Source: Odontesthes bonariensis
Lineage: Eukaryota; Chordata; Actinopteri; Atheriniformes; Atherinopsidae
Assembly: GCF_027942865.1 (NCBI RefSeq)
Contig: NC_134529.1
Coordinates: 27,340,760 to 27,404,759, forward strand
Direction: 5' to 3'
Length of the DNA stretch: 64,000 bases
Shown here: positions 1 through 11,795 of the stretch, in pieces
Numbering within the stretch: position 1 is the first letter of the stretch
Layout: every line of letters begins with the position of its first letter
Made by a program: the position numbers and the translations under genes
The notes under the pieces: generated by a model
Databases searched by the model: none
Told to the model about the DNA's origin: nothing
The model's input: only the letters and a program-made list of their open reading frames with translations

Positions 1-573
1 TACACTGTACAAGAAATGTAGTGTGTAAAGTACACAAGCTGATATGGAAAACCTTTGTCAAGCACTACAATACAAACTTACATTCACCAATGTTACATAA
101 AACTTTATTGTGCAAAAAAAATCCATTTAAAAGAAGACTTGTGTTAACCTTGTCAACAGGTGGTATCACTAAGTGGAAATGTGTACCAGACCAGGTCGTC
201 AGTTCCCTTTTTTGGAGGAAATGGACGTGGTGTGCTCCTTATCACAGATAAAAAAAAGACCATCCAGACTTTAGAAGCAATAAGTCCAAAGGTCAGGCTT
301 TGTGCAGCATTTTAACAGAACATTTTCCAACAAGACAATGCAAAACCACATTCTGCCCACATTACAAAGAGAGAAGAAAAAGGCATGGCTACTGGACTTG
401 CCTGCATGTAGTATAGAAATAAAGAATAATAGAACATGTGCAGAACAATTGAGAATATGTGTAGAGTTTTGAAATTGAAAATCCCGGTGTACTACAAATG
501 ACAATACAAATATTTTTACTGCTTGCATCGAGGGACATCATTTGTCAAGGGTCAAAATTAATCTATTGATGAA
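1..573. other. No gene recognised
   Basis: AT-rich sequence with short open frames only. I see no coding pattern, transposon end or RNA gene here. Confidence 0.5.
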
Positions 574-765
574 TGATGTGGGCTGTACGGTGGTGTGGTG
601 GTTAGCGCCGTCAGCTCACAACAACAGGGTTCAAATCCCAGCTGGGGACCTTCTGTGTGGAGTTCGCATGTTCTCCCCGTTCTTTCCGGGTACTCCGGCT
701 TCCTCCCACTGTCCAAAAACATGCATGTTAGGTTAACTGATGACTCTTGATTGTCTTCAGTTTTG
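574..765 (+). repeat. SINE, tRNA-derived head and body (truncated)
   Basis: A tRNA-like head has an A-box-like stretch (GTGGTTAGCGCCGTCAGC, near 598) and a B box (GGGTTCAAATCCC, near 627). It is followed by the body common to fish SINEs, 'TTCGCATGTTCTCCCCG' and 'CTCCGGCTTCCTCCCAC'. The copy stops soon after 'TTAACTGATGACTCT'. The tail of this family (a CTGTGATGGACTGGCG block and GGATAGGCTCCAGCC) is missing here but present in other copies in the window. Presumably mobilised by a partner LINE; this copy is not expected to be active. Confidence 0.75.
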
Positions 766-1404
766 TTTTTACATAATGAAGTGCCCATTCATCACAAGAA
801 AAGAACATTCAAAACCTGTGACACTTTCTGGAAGTCAGCTCTGATTGTATTGTGACAGCATTTAAATGACCGAGGCAGTGATTAATATCCTTAATGTGCA
901 GCATCTGCTGTTAAGCCTTATTCATTTTTACAAGTGAAGTTTTTAATCAGCAGATTAAGGCCTGATGTAACATAAAGGTAAATCTATTTTACTTCCCATG
1001 TTTGGAGGATGCATCAAATCTTTTTTTTTTTTTCAGAGGTACAGTTCATTAGAAAATACAAAGCTGAAGCTACTACAGCACCAGCCAAAAGTGTCAAACC
1101 TTGCTTTAAATGAATGGGTATGTGTCCACCCTTTTTACTGGCACTGCATGTACAGTGTGGACATTTTTTTTACACAATTGTAATGTTAGTGTTCTATTCA
1201 TTCTCTGAGGAAAATGTTGAGTACTTATATCAAGTTGTGTTTTTTGGTTGTTTGTTTGTTTATTATTGTTTTTTCAATTGAAAAAAAAAAAGCTAAATTC
1301 TAACACAGAGCATTAAAGGGAGACAAAACACTTTTCATTACAATCATTTTGTAATTTGAGTTAAATTTTCTTATCGAGTTTTACTAATACAATTTATTAA
1401 AGAA
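766..1404. other. No gene recognised
   Basis: AT-rich DNA with poly-T and poly-A runs near 1020 and 1283. No feature identified. Confidence 0.5.
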
Positions 1405-1560
1405 AAAAGGTTAATTGATGACTCTAAAGGAGTTAGTGTGAGTGTGGATGGTTGTGTGTCTTTTTGTCTCTGTGTGGCCCTGTGATGGACTGGCGACCTG
1501 TCCATGGTCCCGATGACACCAGCCCTCCCGTCAATTAGATTAAGCAGGTCTGGATGGAAA
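1405..1560 (+). repeat. SINE tail fragment
   Basis: Begins with the 'TTAATTGATGACTCTAAA' body segment and continues through 'GTGTGGCCCTGTGATGG' and 'ACTGGCGACCTGTCC'. It then degenerates, and the usual GGATAGGCTCCAGCC block is not recognisable. Same family as the head at 574-765 and the tail at 17458-17672. Because both this copy and the first contain the TGATGACTCT segment, they are two insertions rather than halves of one. Confidence 0.7.
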
Positions 1561-2459
1561 AATGATGACTCAAAATCCAGAATGACTTTTAAGTGTTGCG
1601 AGTAAACTCTGCAATGTGGTAAAAAAGTTTTACCGTTCCAACTTTTTTTCAGAAAGTGCTAAAAATTTATGTATTTCCAAAAAAAAAAGGCATTAAAAAT
1701 GTTGCATTCAAACTATCTGCAATTAAATTAAAGTCAAAGTAGGTGCAAGAATCACATTCATCTGTTTTTCATACAGCCATTTTGGGTGTCCACCATCATT
1801 TCTTTCCTGAGAGGCCGCTTTTCTTTTCTTTTCTCACATTTTCTTTCATTTTATCTTATTCGTTTTGCATTTCGCTGAGAATGGCAGCATAAGTGTTTGA
1901 GGAGAATCACACACAATTTCAACAAATTGCAGAACTGTTGGATGGTATCAAAACTTGTATATGTCCTAAAAAGAGCTCCCATGAGATCCATGGCAGCAAA
2001 CAACATTTTCTTTGGAGCTGCCGGGGCTGTCTGCAGATTGGTTTCAGCTTTAGAGGATGTGATTATGGAAACAAATCACTTGTACACAATGGTTTGATGC
2101 TGAAGCAGTTTTAAACTCAGTTAAGAGCTCTGTGTTTTTATTGAAAACATGAGAGCTTATCATGGGTCTCACTTAGCCTGTGACAACACTAAAATATGTG
2201 TAATAGTCTTGAAATGATGTTATGACTGCTCCCACAGAGTTCCTGATAAAACTTTTTTTTTTATCAAACCTTTTCTACCTGGCTGTGCCCCAGAAAATGC
2301 AGCTGCAGCCAAAAAAAAAAAACCTTCTGAAAGATTTTCATGTATTACTTCAACCGCTTATCTGGTTATTTCACAACTTAACACATAGCTGCTTTCCACA
2401 TTATATCCAAGGTAATACAGTCAGTAATTCCTGACAGATTCTCTTTTGATACAAAGACA
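1561..2459. other. No gene recognised
   Basis: Short overlapping open frames near 1893-2114 show no recognisable domain. The rest is AT-rich with homopolymer runs. Confidence 0.45.
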
Positions 2460-2856
2460 GAACCTTTAGGCACGGCAAGGCATCTTTATTTATATAGCGC
2501 ATTTCATACCATAGGCAACTCAATGTGCTTTACATAAAGACAAGGCATTTAAAAGATAAAAATTAAAACACAGTTAAAAGCAATCAAAGAAGAGGGGGGA
2601 AAATAAAAATATAAAAAATAATCATTAATTAATTAATTTAAAAGTGAAGAGTGCAGATAAAATACTTTCAGGTGTCATATGCACAGCTAAACAGAACTGT
2701 TTTCAGCCTGGATTTAAACATTGTCAGAGTTGAGGCCTGTCTCACATCTTCTGGAAGACTGTTCCAGATTTTAGGAGCATCAAACTGAAACTGAAACGCA
2801 GCCTCACCTTGTTCCTCAACCTTTAGTTGAGGAAGAGGCCAGCAGCAGCACATCAT
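2460..2856 (-). mobile_element. L2-clade LINE, 3' end fragment
   Basis: On the minus strand a 62-residue frame (2668-2856) reads GEAAFQFQFDAPKIWNSLPE and then TLTMFKSRLKTVLFSCAYDT, the C-terminal tail of L2-type reverse transcriptases. It carries a small internal duplication (FQFQF). Downstream is the short 3' UTR with the motif 'TTTATTTATATAGCGCATTTC' split by the read direction, as at 34346. The copy is strongly 5' truncated, the usual result of incomplete reverse transcription. A second copy of the same subfamily lies at 34346-35090. Confidence 0.85.
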
Positions 2857-4111
2857 CAGTGTTGTGAATCAAAACGCCTTGAGGAGTGGGATAAGGTAAT
2901 GTCTGTACCCTTAAGCTGGTGGACAGTATCAAGGCGAGAACACAGAGGAGCCAAAGTGTGTCTCCTGTGGGAGGGTGAGAGAGGGATCAAGGGCTTTCTT
3001 GTTATTTGCGATTATTCCTCCTTGTATCTGCGGGGCTGCTTTCGGGTGTGATAAGAAACAGCAAGAAAATAGACAGAGTTTTAAAGCTGCTCTCTCTCAA
3101 CTCACAAGCACCATAAGAAATCGTTACAGTGTGAGGAACTAATTTCTTTTCAGTGCCATTGGGTCAGGTGTACAACCTTTCAGGGATTTAGGAGGATTAT
3201 GGCCACCCCTTGGCAACAGTGCTCTGGCTGACCGCAGACTTTCATTTTGTGGTGTCTGTGCAATGGATCACACAACATGATCTCTATACTCCATGTAACG
3301 CCTTGGAATGTTTCATTGGAGACACTCCACCATGCAGAAATGAAACCAGTACTTGTCATTTGTAGGATGTAAGTTAAACCAAAAAGAAGAAGAAGAAACT
3401 CTTCAGATGTAGAACTGAGCTACCTCCTAAGTTTCTGCCATTGCAGAAGAAGCTGAAACAATCAAAAACAACTGAAAGACCTGAAGTTGTTGAAACAATT
3501 TACCAATTTATAAAACACTAAATATAATACAGAAGGCCCTGAACTGTGAGCAGCTAAGTTTCTAAATCAAGAAAGAATAGAAAACATTTTGCTTTCAAAG
3601 TGACTGTAGAGAAATGAACATTTTTCATAGTGACTCAGCTTATATGGAAACAGGCTTTATAATATAATTTATTAAGTCAGTTCATGGGACTGTGATGAGC
3701 TTTGAATTCATGCAATACATTTGAGTGTGTGTGTGTGTGTGTTTGTGGGTTAGGAGAGTAAGGAGTGTAAGAATCGATCCAACCTGGTTACTCGTGAGGT
3801 ATTTTTATTTTGTTGATGTCACTTTTAGGTTTGCAATCTCAAGACGCTGTCCTTACTAAACTATCAATGCAGAGTTATTTTTACTGTGCGTTTATTTTAA
3901 TGTGTTTTTGATTCTTCAGCGATACAATACAGTGTACACTGAAACATTGATTACTGTTACCTGAGTAAAGAAAGGTTAAAGTGCTGAAAATGTAAGGCAC
4001 TTTTCTTGGTAGTTTTCTAAGACCATAATATAAAGCATCAATTAGAAACATCGTTCAAATTTAGGATGAGAGAATTATGTACAGGTGTCACAAAGCCACA
4101 ATTGACTTACC
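2857..4111. other. No gene recognised; short GT repeat
   Basis: No coding frame of interest. A short (GT)n run lies near 3726-3741. The segment just after 2857 is not alignable by eye to the L2 end beside it. Confidence 0.45.
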
Positions 4112-4115
4112 TTAT

Positions 4116-4804
4116 AGGGATAGTTCGCCTCTTTTGACATGAAGCTGTATGACATCCCATATTAGAAATATCATTTATGAACATTGACTTACCCCCTGCT
4201 GCGTCCTGTGAGCCGAGTTCCAGCCGAGTTTTGGCGTTGACGAAGGTAGTTCTGGCTAGTTGGCTGGGGCTAAACAAATAAAGCGTCTTGCTTCTCAAAA
4301 CAATATGCGTTCAAAAGAGTAAAACATTTGCATCACAAAATCGTTCTCCAGGAAAAAGTCAGACCTCACATTGCTTGGCTTTATTTTTGCCTCCCTTGAT
4401 TTCAATGCGTCCAGCCACCTAGCGATAGCTGCACCTGTTACGGTGTTTGCTGCTCGGAAGCAGGGGACTGCTCGCTCTGCACTTCGGTCTGCACAGTTTA
4501 CATTGGACGCATTGATAACAAAGAAGGCAAAAATAGCACCAAGCGATGTGAGATCTGACTTTTTCCTGGGGAACGATTTTGTGATGCAAATAAATGTATT
4601 ACTCTGTTGAACGCATATTGTTTTGAGAAGCAAGTAGCTTTATTTTTTAAGCCCCAGCCAACTAGCCAGACTACCTTCGTCAACGCTAAAACTCGACTGG
4701 AACTCGGCTCACAGGACGCAGCGGGGGGTAAGTCAATGTTCATAAATGATATTGCTAATATGGGATGTCATACAGCTTCATGTCAAAAGAGGCGAACTAT
4801 CCCT
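4116..4804. mobile_element. Long-armed palindromic TTAA-class MITE
   Basis: The ends are perfect inverted repeats (AGGGATAGTTCGCCTC on the left, its complement on the right). The inverted arms run inward for more than 300 bp and leave only a short centre near 4430-4490. The right flank is TTAA (4805-4808) and the left is TTAT (4112-4115), so I infer a TTAA target duplication with one change. TTAA duplications are made by piggyBac and Kolobok transposases, and which one mobilised this element is not visible. The arms differ at several positions, so it is not very recent. The short frames inside, on both strands, are mirror images of each other and are not genes. Confidence 0.85.
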
Positions 4805-4808
4805 TTAA

Positions 4809-5944
4809 CCATTCAAGCCAGGAGAACAATTTTAGTGGTAGAATTGCATAAACTGACTCTATTTTTGACAACATTAGCGCAGGGATCTTGTTTGAAACTT
4901 AACTGAAAAGTCCCAATGGTTTGGGATAAACACACATGATCTCACATGGTGACTGTGGATCAGCGGGTGGAGAGAGGTTATCCTCCAACCAGATGTTTGA
5001 TGCTTCGATCTTCAGCATATCCATGTGCAAAAGTGTCTTTGGGCAATACATTAAAACCCACATAGCACCGTATCCCCCCTGATAGGTTGATTGATGTTTG
5101 ATTAAAGAGGAAAAGCCTCGCATGAATACCCAAGTACAATAATGAATAGTTAGAATGATAAGAAGTATGTACATTAATTCTCACAACTTACATAACTGTG
5201 AGGGACCACGTCAAACCAAGAGAGGAGACAGGAAAATTATTAGAAAATAGGGTTTCTTTATTTAACCCAAAAATACTGAGCTCATAAAAGAGGTCAAAGA
5301 AACAAAACTGAACTCAGGCAAAAATGTGAACAAAGTAGCTGTACAAACAAAACATAACTGACCTGAACAAAGAAATGACACACAAGGGTAAATGCTGGCT
5401 GATCAGACCAGTAACACACACATTAGGGGTAACTAAACAAAATACAATCACTAACTGCAACAAATACCACATTACAGCCACATTAATAAATAAACTAAGC
5501 ACCCAAAAATAAGAACAAAGTCTTGCAATTTAAATACAAAAATCACTTAAATAGGAAACTTATTTAACTAAAGAACTCAAAATCTCCTCCACCCTCCAGC
5601 AGGAACTGGTGGTTCAGTCCAATCAGTGTTTGCTCAGCTCGTCAGGCAACTCCCACAGAACAGGTAAATACCAGTAAAAGAAACAGAATTAAACAAACAG
5701 AAACCACAGGTTGAGAAAGAATACATAAGTAACTAAATGTGCGCGCTTACAAATAGAACAAATGTATTTAACCCAAACAATAAACATTTTATTGGAACTA
5801 AAGTGATGAAAGTGATGTGTAAAAGAATACTACATAAGAGAGTTGCTGACTAGAGTGTGGCCATGGGTTTGGCCATCACAATAACCTACATAACAGTCAC
5901 CTCCAAATTTGCTGACACAAATCCAAATGAAAAGACTGGTTGCA
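4809..5944. other. A-rich unclassified sequence
   Basis: Strongly A-rich from about 5220 to 5800. Part of 4990-5080 (AAAAGTGTCTTTGGGCAA) resembles the middle of the tRNA-headed SINE seen at 26596, but the match is short. No gene recognised. Confidence 0.4.
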
Positions 5945-6298
5945 CTAGTCAGACACCAACGTGACTGAGGCCTTGGAGGGATTCCATAGCTCTGTGGTCC
6001 TGCGTTTTTCTCCACATGGTTTCTTTGCAGCTGAGAAGACTTTTGGCAGCTGCTTATTTTGCCCTAACCTTGGCATGGCTGATGAACTGTGACATCTGAT
6101 GTCTGGACCAGTCAAAGAAACTGCCTGTAATGAGGGATCTGCAGCTTGAGGGACAGATGCCATCCAATTTAAGATACAGTTATTCCCCAGTGCTGCTGGA
6201 GCCACACTGGGCCTGACAGGTTTAGAGTATTGATGGCTGTCACCTGATGAGTTATTCTGACATCCACTTTTGCTTGAGAAAGCAGGAATACTGGCCAT
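5945..6298 (-). CDS. Unidentified open frame, possible host exon
   Basis: A 117-residue minus-strand frame starts MASIPAFSSKSGCQ and ends ASVTLVSD. Its composition is ordinary for a disordered vertebrate protein segment, rich in S, P, A and K. It contains no transposon motif that I recognise, unlike most open frames in this window. An in-frame stop lies a few codons before the ATG, so if real it is either a first coding exon or an exon entered through a splice acceptor near the ATG. I cannot assign a family. It may also be a chance frame in an old repeat. Confidence 0.25.
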   Translation of the reverse strand: MASIPAFSSKSGCQNNSSGDSHQYSKPVRPSVAPAALGNNCILNWMASVPQAADPSLQAVSLTGPDIRCHSSSAMPRLGQNKQLPKVFSAAKKPCGEKRRTTELWNPSKASVTLVSD

Positions 6299-6679
6299 GC
6301 CTTCATGTAAAAATGTGGCTCATTACATTTAGCTTAATAGAAAACTTAGAGTCTGGCCTCATGCTTTGGTGGATGGAGGAAGGAAGGTTTTTTTTTTTTT
6401 TTAATTAGTTTATTAGGACAATATCAGTAGACCCAAAATCAATCTCACAGGAGAAGGAATTACAATATATCCATTTCTTTTTCATACACACACAAAACAA
6501 AAACAAAAGAAAAGGAACCCCATCCACCATCCCCTCCCCCATTGGTCTATACTTATAATTTTTCCCAAGCAAACCTAAGCATTTTATAGTCTATATAGTC
6601 TATATAATGTGCTCTAATCTATGGCTAGTACTTTACAAGTCTACCTAAAAAATTAAAAATAAATAAATAAATAAATAAA

Positions 6680-9600
6680 TTACGGGTTGGAAACTAAAGA
6701 TACTTTGTCAAAATAAAAGAGGAGAGGCTGCCATGTAGTGAAAAAATTCTCAACGGATCCTCTTAAAGAAAATTTGATTTTTTCCAGTTTTAAGAATAAC
6801 ATCACATCCTCTATCCAGGTATGCAGTCCTGGAGCAATTGGTGACTTCCAATGTAAGAGGATACGTCTACGGGCAATTAGAGAGGCGTATGATAGCACAT
6901 TCAATTTTTGTGCACTGAACGTAGGGTAGTTCAGAGGCACCCCAAAAATGAGCAAGGTTTTATATCAGTCTCTAAAACTTCAGACATGATTTTAAAAAAA
7001 TTCTTCCAAAAACCTGTCAGCTTTGAACAGGTCCAAAAAGTGTGGGCAAGATGTGATGGAACAAAGGTACATCTATTTCAGGCCTCACTAGTACCAGGAA
7101 AATATTTTGCTCATTTGACTTTGCTTAAGTGCATCCTATGTACCACCTTAAACTGTATTAGGTTAAGTCGGGCACATGATAATTCACTTGTAGTTTGGCT
7201 TTATCCCACCATTCGTCCTGAAACTGAACTTCCAGTTCGGCCTCCCATTCACATTTGATTTTGTCAAGAGGAGAAGGGTTTAATTTCTGAATAAAAGTAT
7301 ATAATTTGGATGTTAGTCCCACTTGCATAGATGGCTTATCAAGAATATGTGGCGATGATGCCTCCTGAGGCAGATGTGGAAATGTAGTACAATGGTCCTT
7401 AACAAAACTCCGAATTTGAAGATATCGAAAGAAATGGTTTTGGGGGAGATCAAATTTCTCTGACAAGGATTTGAAATCTGCAAACACACCATTGAGGAAT
7501 AAGTCTCTAAATGATCTGACACCTTTATAACTCCAGAATGCAAATGCAGAGACAAGCTTTGAGGGCAAAAAGTAGTGATTATTGCATAACGGTCCAAAGA
7601 GGGCTAAATTATATAATTTGAAGTGTTTTCTAAACTGTGTCCATATTTTCAATGTTGACAAGACCACTGGATTAGAGGTATAATTTATTGTTGGGATAGG
7701 CAAGGAGGAACATGTCAAGGCAACAAGAGAAGTCATGTGACAAGGAAGAGACTCCATTTTACACCAATCTAAACCTCCCTCATATCTCCAGCTCAGTATT
7801 TTATGAATATTTGCTGCCCAGTGATAGAAAATAAAATTTGGGAGACCCAATCCCCCCTCCCATCCCACTGCCTACAGAGCACTCCTTCTTATTCTTGCCA
7901 CCCCTCCTGCCCATACAAATGAAAGAATAATCTTATCCAGTTGCTGAAAAAATGATTTAGTCAGGAAGAGTGGAAGACACTGAAAAAGAAACAAAAACCT
8001 GGGCAAAATATTCATCTTTAAAGTCTGCACTCTGCCTGCCAGTGACAATGGCAACTTGGTCCATTTTTGTAGATCTTCTTTGACCTTAGTGAGTAACTTA
8101 TCAAAGTTAAGTTTATGTAGATCCAGAAATGAATGGGCAATGTTAATCCCCAAATATCTAAAACTGTCTGAGGTGAGATGGAAGGAGATGTGACCTTGTT
8201 TAATCTGTTTTGCCAAATCATTAATTGGGAAACAAACTGTTTTTTGTAAATTGATTTTATACCCTGAAAAAGTACCAAAATCTTCCAAAATCTGAATTAT
8301 TCTATGTGTACATGAGACAGGATCTGTAATATAAAGTATAAGGTTATCAGCATACAAGGAGATAAAATGCTTAGCATTTCCTCGACGTATGCCCTGCAAA
8401 TGTGTTGATGTTCTCAATTTTATAGCTACAGGTTCGATGACTAACGCAAACAATAAAGGTGATAGTGGACATCCTTGACGTGTTCCACGGGAGAGTAAAA
8501 AATATGAGGAGCACTGATTGTTTGTGTGAACACGTGCTTTAGGCAAATTATACAGTAAGTGTATCCAAGAGATAAAGTGCTGACCAAATCCAAATTTCCC
8601 CAGTAATTTAAACAAGTATCCCCATTCAACCCTATCAAAGGCTTTTTCTGCGTCTAAAGAGAGTACTACTTCAGGCTTTGTTGCCATGGATGGTGCAGAT
8701 ATTATATTTATAAGACGGCGAATATTGACGCCCTCTAATAAAAACCGGTCTGATCCTCAGAGATAATGGAAGGGAGGCACGACTCTAACCTTTTTGCCAG
8801 AATTTTTGCAAGCACTTTAACGTCTACATTTAGGAGAGAGATAGGTCTGTAAGAACTGCATTCTGTTGTTTTTTTTTTTAAATGACTGAAATAGTGGCCT
8901 CTCTCAATGTGTTTGGCAGAGTGCCCAGGGACCGAGAATGCTCGAACATTTGAAAAAGCAATGGGGCTAGCTGTTTGGAGAACTTTTTATAAAATTCAGA
9001 GGGGAATCCATCTGGTCCTGGTGTTTTACCATTATTCATTTCCTTTATACTACTACATACTTCGTCCAGTGTGATAGGTTTATCTAATGATATTCTTGTT
9101 AGTATATTAATGGTTGGCATATCTATGCTATTTAGAAATGTATTCATATTCATGTCTGTGTGGGGGGGCTCAGATGTATAGAGCTTGGAATAATATGTTT
9201 TGAAGGTGTCATTAATTTTCATGGGACATGTTGTAATATTATTAGAATTATCCAAAATCTTTGAAATGTATCGAGATGCTGCTTGTTGTTTGAGCTGAAA
9301 AGCCAGCAAGCGACTGGCCTTATCGCCATATTCATAAAGTCTCCCTTTTGACCTCAATATAATTTGTTCCGCCTTCTTTGTAGAGGTATGATCGAATTGG
9401 GTTTGGAGGTTCACTTTTTGTTGGTATAACTCCGGTGTGGGAGCAATACCATATTGTCCATCAATTTCAGATATCTTCTCCATTAAATCAGTTTGTGTCT
9501 TTCTGCACATCCTATTATGATAAGTAGAATAAGAAATTATTCTACCTCTTAAAGTAGCTTTCAAGGCCTCCCATAGTAATGATGGACTGGTCTCATCAGA

Positions 9601-10569
9601 CTTGTTAAAACTTAGAAATTCGTCTATCGCCTGATTAATTGCAATGCAAAATGTATCTTTAGACAATAGGAATGTGCTAAATCTCCATTGTGGATTTCCT
9701 GCTGCTGGATAATCAAATTTAAAGTCAAGCAAGAGAGGGGCATGATCTGAGATTACTATTGCTGAATTTTCAGAAGAGTGTACAGATAATCTATCCTTGA
9801 ATACATATGGTGTACATGTGAAAAGAACAAGTACACCTTGGTGTTTTGATGTAAATATCTCCAAGGATCGCAGCCTCCACAATCTTCCATGAATCATTTC
9901 AATGTCCTTGTCATTTTTGATAAGTTAGTCACCCTAAAGCTAGAGCGATCCAATTGAGTGTCCATAACACAATTTAGATATCCCCCAAAAATTAAATAAT
10001 GTGTGTCCATATTTGGGATTAAAGATAAAAGTGTAGACATATTCAATTCTTTATTTATATCAGACACAAGTGCATGGTCCATATCATAATACAAATACAT
10101 AGTAAAAAAAAATAAATAAATAAATAAAAAAATAATAATGATAATAATAATAATAATAATAAAAAATTGTAAAATAAAAAAACATAAATTTATCATCATC
10201 AAAATTGGGAGCATACACACATACTAGTGTGACAGGGAGATGAAAGAGTCTGCCTGAGACATTTATGAAGCGCCCATTACAATCTGGTATTATGTTTTGG
10301 GGAATGAACTGTAATTCTTTAGAAATCAGGATAGCTGTCCCCCTTGCTCTTGCATTAAATAAAGAATGAAACACTTGTCCCACCCATGGGCGCTTAAGTC
10401 TTGTATGATCCTTCAGTTTCAGGTGGGTTTCCTGAAAAACAATATCTGCCCTGCTCAGTTTGATATGTTGGGACACTTTTGCTCTTTTAACAGGACCATT
10501 TAACCCTCTAACATTCCATGACATGAATTTGACATGTAGCTTTTCCTGCCCCTTGCCAGTACTATTCAT
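6680..10569 (-). pseudogene. L1 ORF2p (endonuclease-reverse transcriptase), broken
   Basis: The pieces are collinear on the minus strand. 10084-10569 holds the endonuclease start (FMSWNVRGLNG, FQETHLK, VCVYAPNFDDDKF). 9894-10220 holds the middle of the endonuclease, where the usual GGDLN reads GGYLN. 8878-9897 holds the endonuclease end (ISDHAP) and the RT start (KTPGPDGFPSEFYK). 7872-8687 holds the RT palm ([33 protein letters not shown]), in which the catalytic YADD box reads YADN. 7158-7868 and then a Cys-rich part (LAHTFWTC, near 7040) follow. 6680-6955 is the C-terminal tail (FSLRGSVENFFTTWQPLLFY). At least four frame changes and two altered catalytic sites make it inactive. Confidence 0.9.
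10104..10168. repeat. A/T simple repeat grown inside the L1 endonuclease
   Basis: Runs of AAAT and then AAT units lie exactly between the endonuclease segment ending FDDDKF and the next one. On the coding strand they read as strings of Y and F, which no L1 endonuclease has. The repeat therefore expanded after insertion, or came with a small unrelated insert; about 150 bp of non-L1-like sequence lies here. Confidence 0.7.
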
Positions 10570-11115
10570 GGAATTCTAGTATCATAATCTGTGGAAATAT
10601 AGACTACGCTCTGAAATTCATGGGCAATGATTCGCTTAACAGTACAGGTTTTATAGCTGAGACCAATGTAACCCCCCACCACCCAATAATCAACCCCAAT
10701 AACAAAACAAAAAAAACAAGATTAACAAAAAATAGCACATAGAATAAAGTAGCAGCATTAGAACAATCTGCTATAAAGCCTATGCTCGTCCCTCAAATGA
10801 AGCGAGCTGCAGGTCCCTCTCCCAATAGCACTTCCAAAACTTCACGCAACACTGGTGTCAAACCAAAACTTAAACTCAAAAGTGGCAAGAGAGCCGCTGC
10901 TATTTAAACATATCATATTCAACATGCACATGTTATAATTATAAATCACTCTAGTTTACCTAACAAGCGTTTTTTGCAGGACATACCTTACTGTTATTGA
11001 GAAACACGAACCTTTTTAGTCCCTGCAGACCGTCTCTGAATGTCCGCAAGCGTTAATCCTCTTCAATCGGTGTAGTCGTAGAGAGAGATTTCATTTGTTT
11101 GTAGAAAGTTTCTGC

Positions 11116-11795
11116 TGCCTCTCGTTCTTTCGGTCACTACCCACAGCTCGTGACCATAGGTGAGGGTAGGAACATAGATTGACCGGTAAATCGAGAGCTT
11201 CGCCTTCTGGCTCAGCTCCTTCTTCACCATGACGGGCCGGTGCAGAGTCCGCATCACTGCAGACGCCGCACCGATCCGTCTGTCAATCTCCTGCTCCATT
11301 CGTCCCTCACTCGTGAACAAGACCCCGAGATACTTGAACTCCTCCACTTGGGGAAGGAGTTCCCCATGAGCTGTCACCTTACTGTGGTGGGAGGGTTTGC
11401 GTGCCCCAATGAGTCTGGGAGCTACGTTGTCTGGGGCTTTAAGCCCCTGGTAGGGTCATCCATGGCAAACAGATCCTAGATGAGGGACCAGACAAAGAAC
11501 AGGTCACAAAACCCCTATGATGAATAATATTTTTGGACACCGTGTTCCCTTGCTCGGACGCGGGTCACCGGGGCCTCCCCCTGGAGCCAGGCCCAGGGGT
11601 GGGGCCCGCCGGCGAGCGCCTGGTGGCCGGGTCTGTCCCCGTGGGGCTCGGTCGGGCACAGCCCGAAGAAACGACACGGGTCCCCCTTCCGACAGGCTCA
11701 CCACCCGTGGGAGGGGCCATGGGGGTCGGGTGCAGTGTGAGTTGGGCGGCAGCCGAAGGCAGGGACCTTGGCGGTCTGATCCTCGGCTACTGAAG
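11116..11795. mobile_element. Second LINE (Nimb/I-like or RTE-like) fragment with inverted 5' part, inside L1 ORF1
   Basis: Two pieces lie back to back. The minus-strand piece (about 11116-11377) encodes an RT C-terminal region, LLPQVEEFKYLGVLF and then SIYRSIYVPTLTYGHELWV, ending at TERTR. The plus-strand piece (about 11378-11795) is GC-rich and matches, by my recollection, the 5' UTR of the same fish LINE family (GGACGCGGGTCACCGGGGCC, GGACCTTGGCGGTC). Relative to the RT sense strand this is an inverted 5' segment followed by a sense segment, the topology left by twin priming. The natural 3' end and poly(A) are absent and most of the element between the two pieces is missing. The exact clade is uncertain. 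Confidence 0.75.

Noticed and set aside
4295-4906. Overlapping 99-112 residue frames on both strands
   Set aside because: They are mirror images generated by the inverted arms of the TTAA palindrome.
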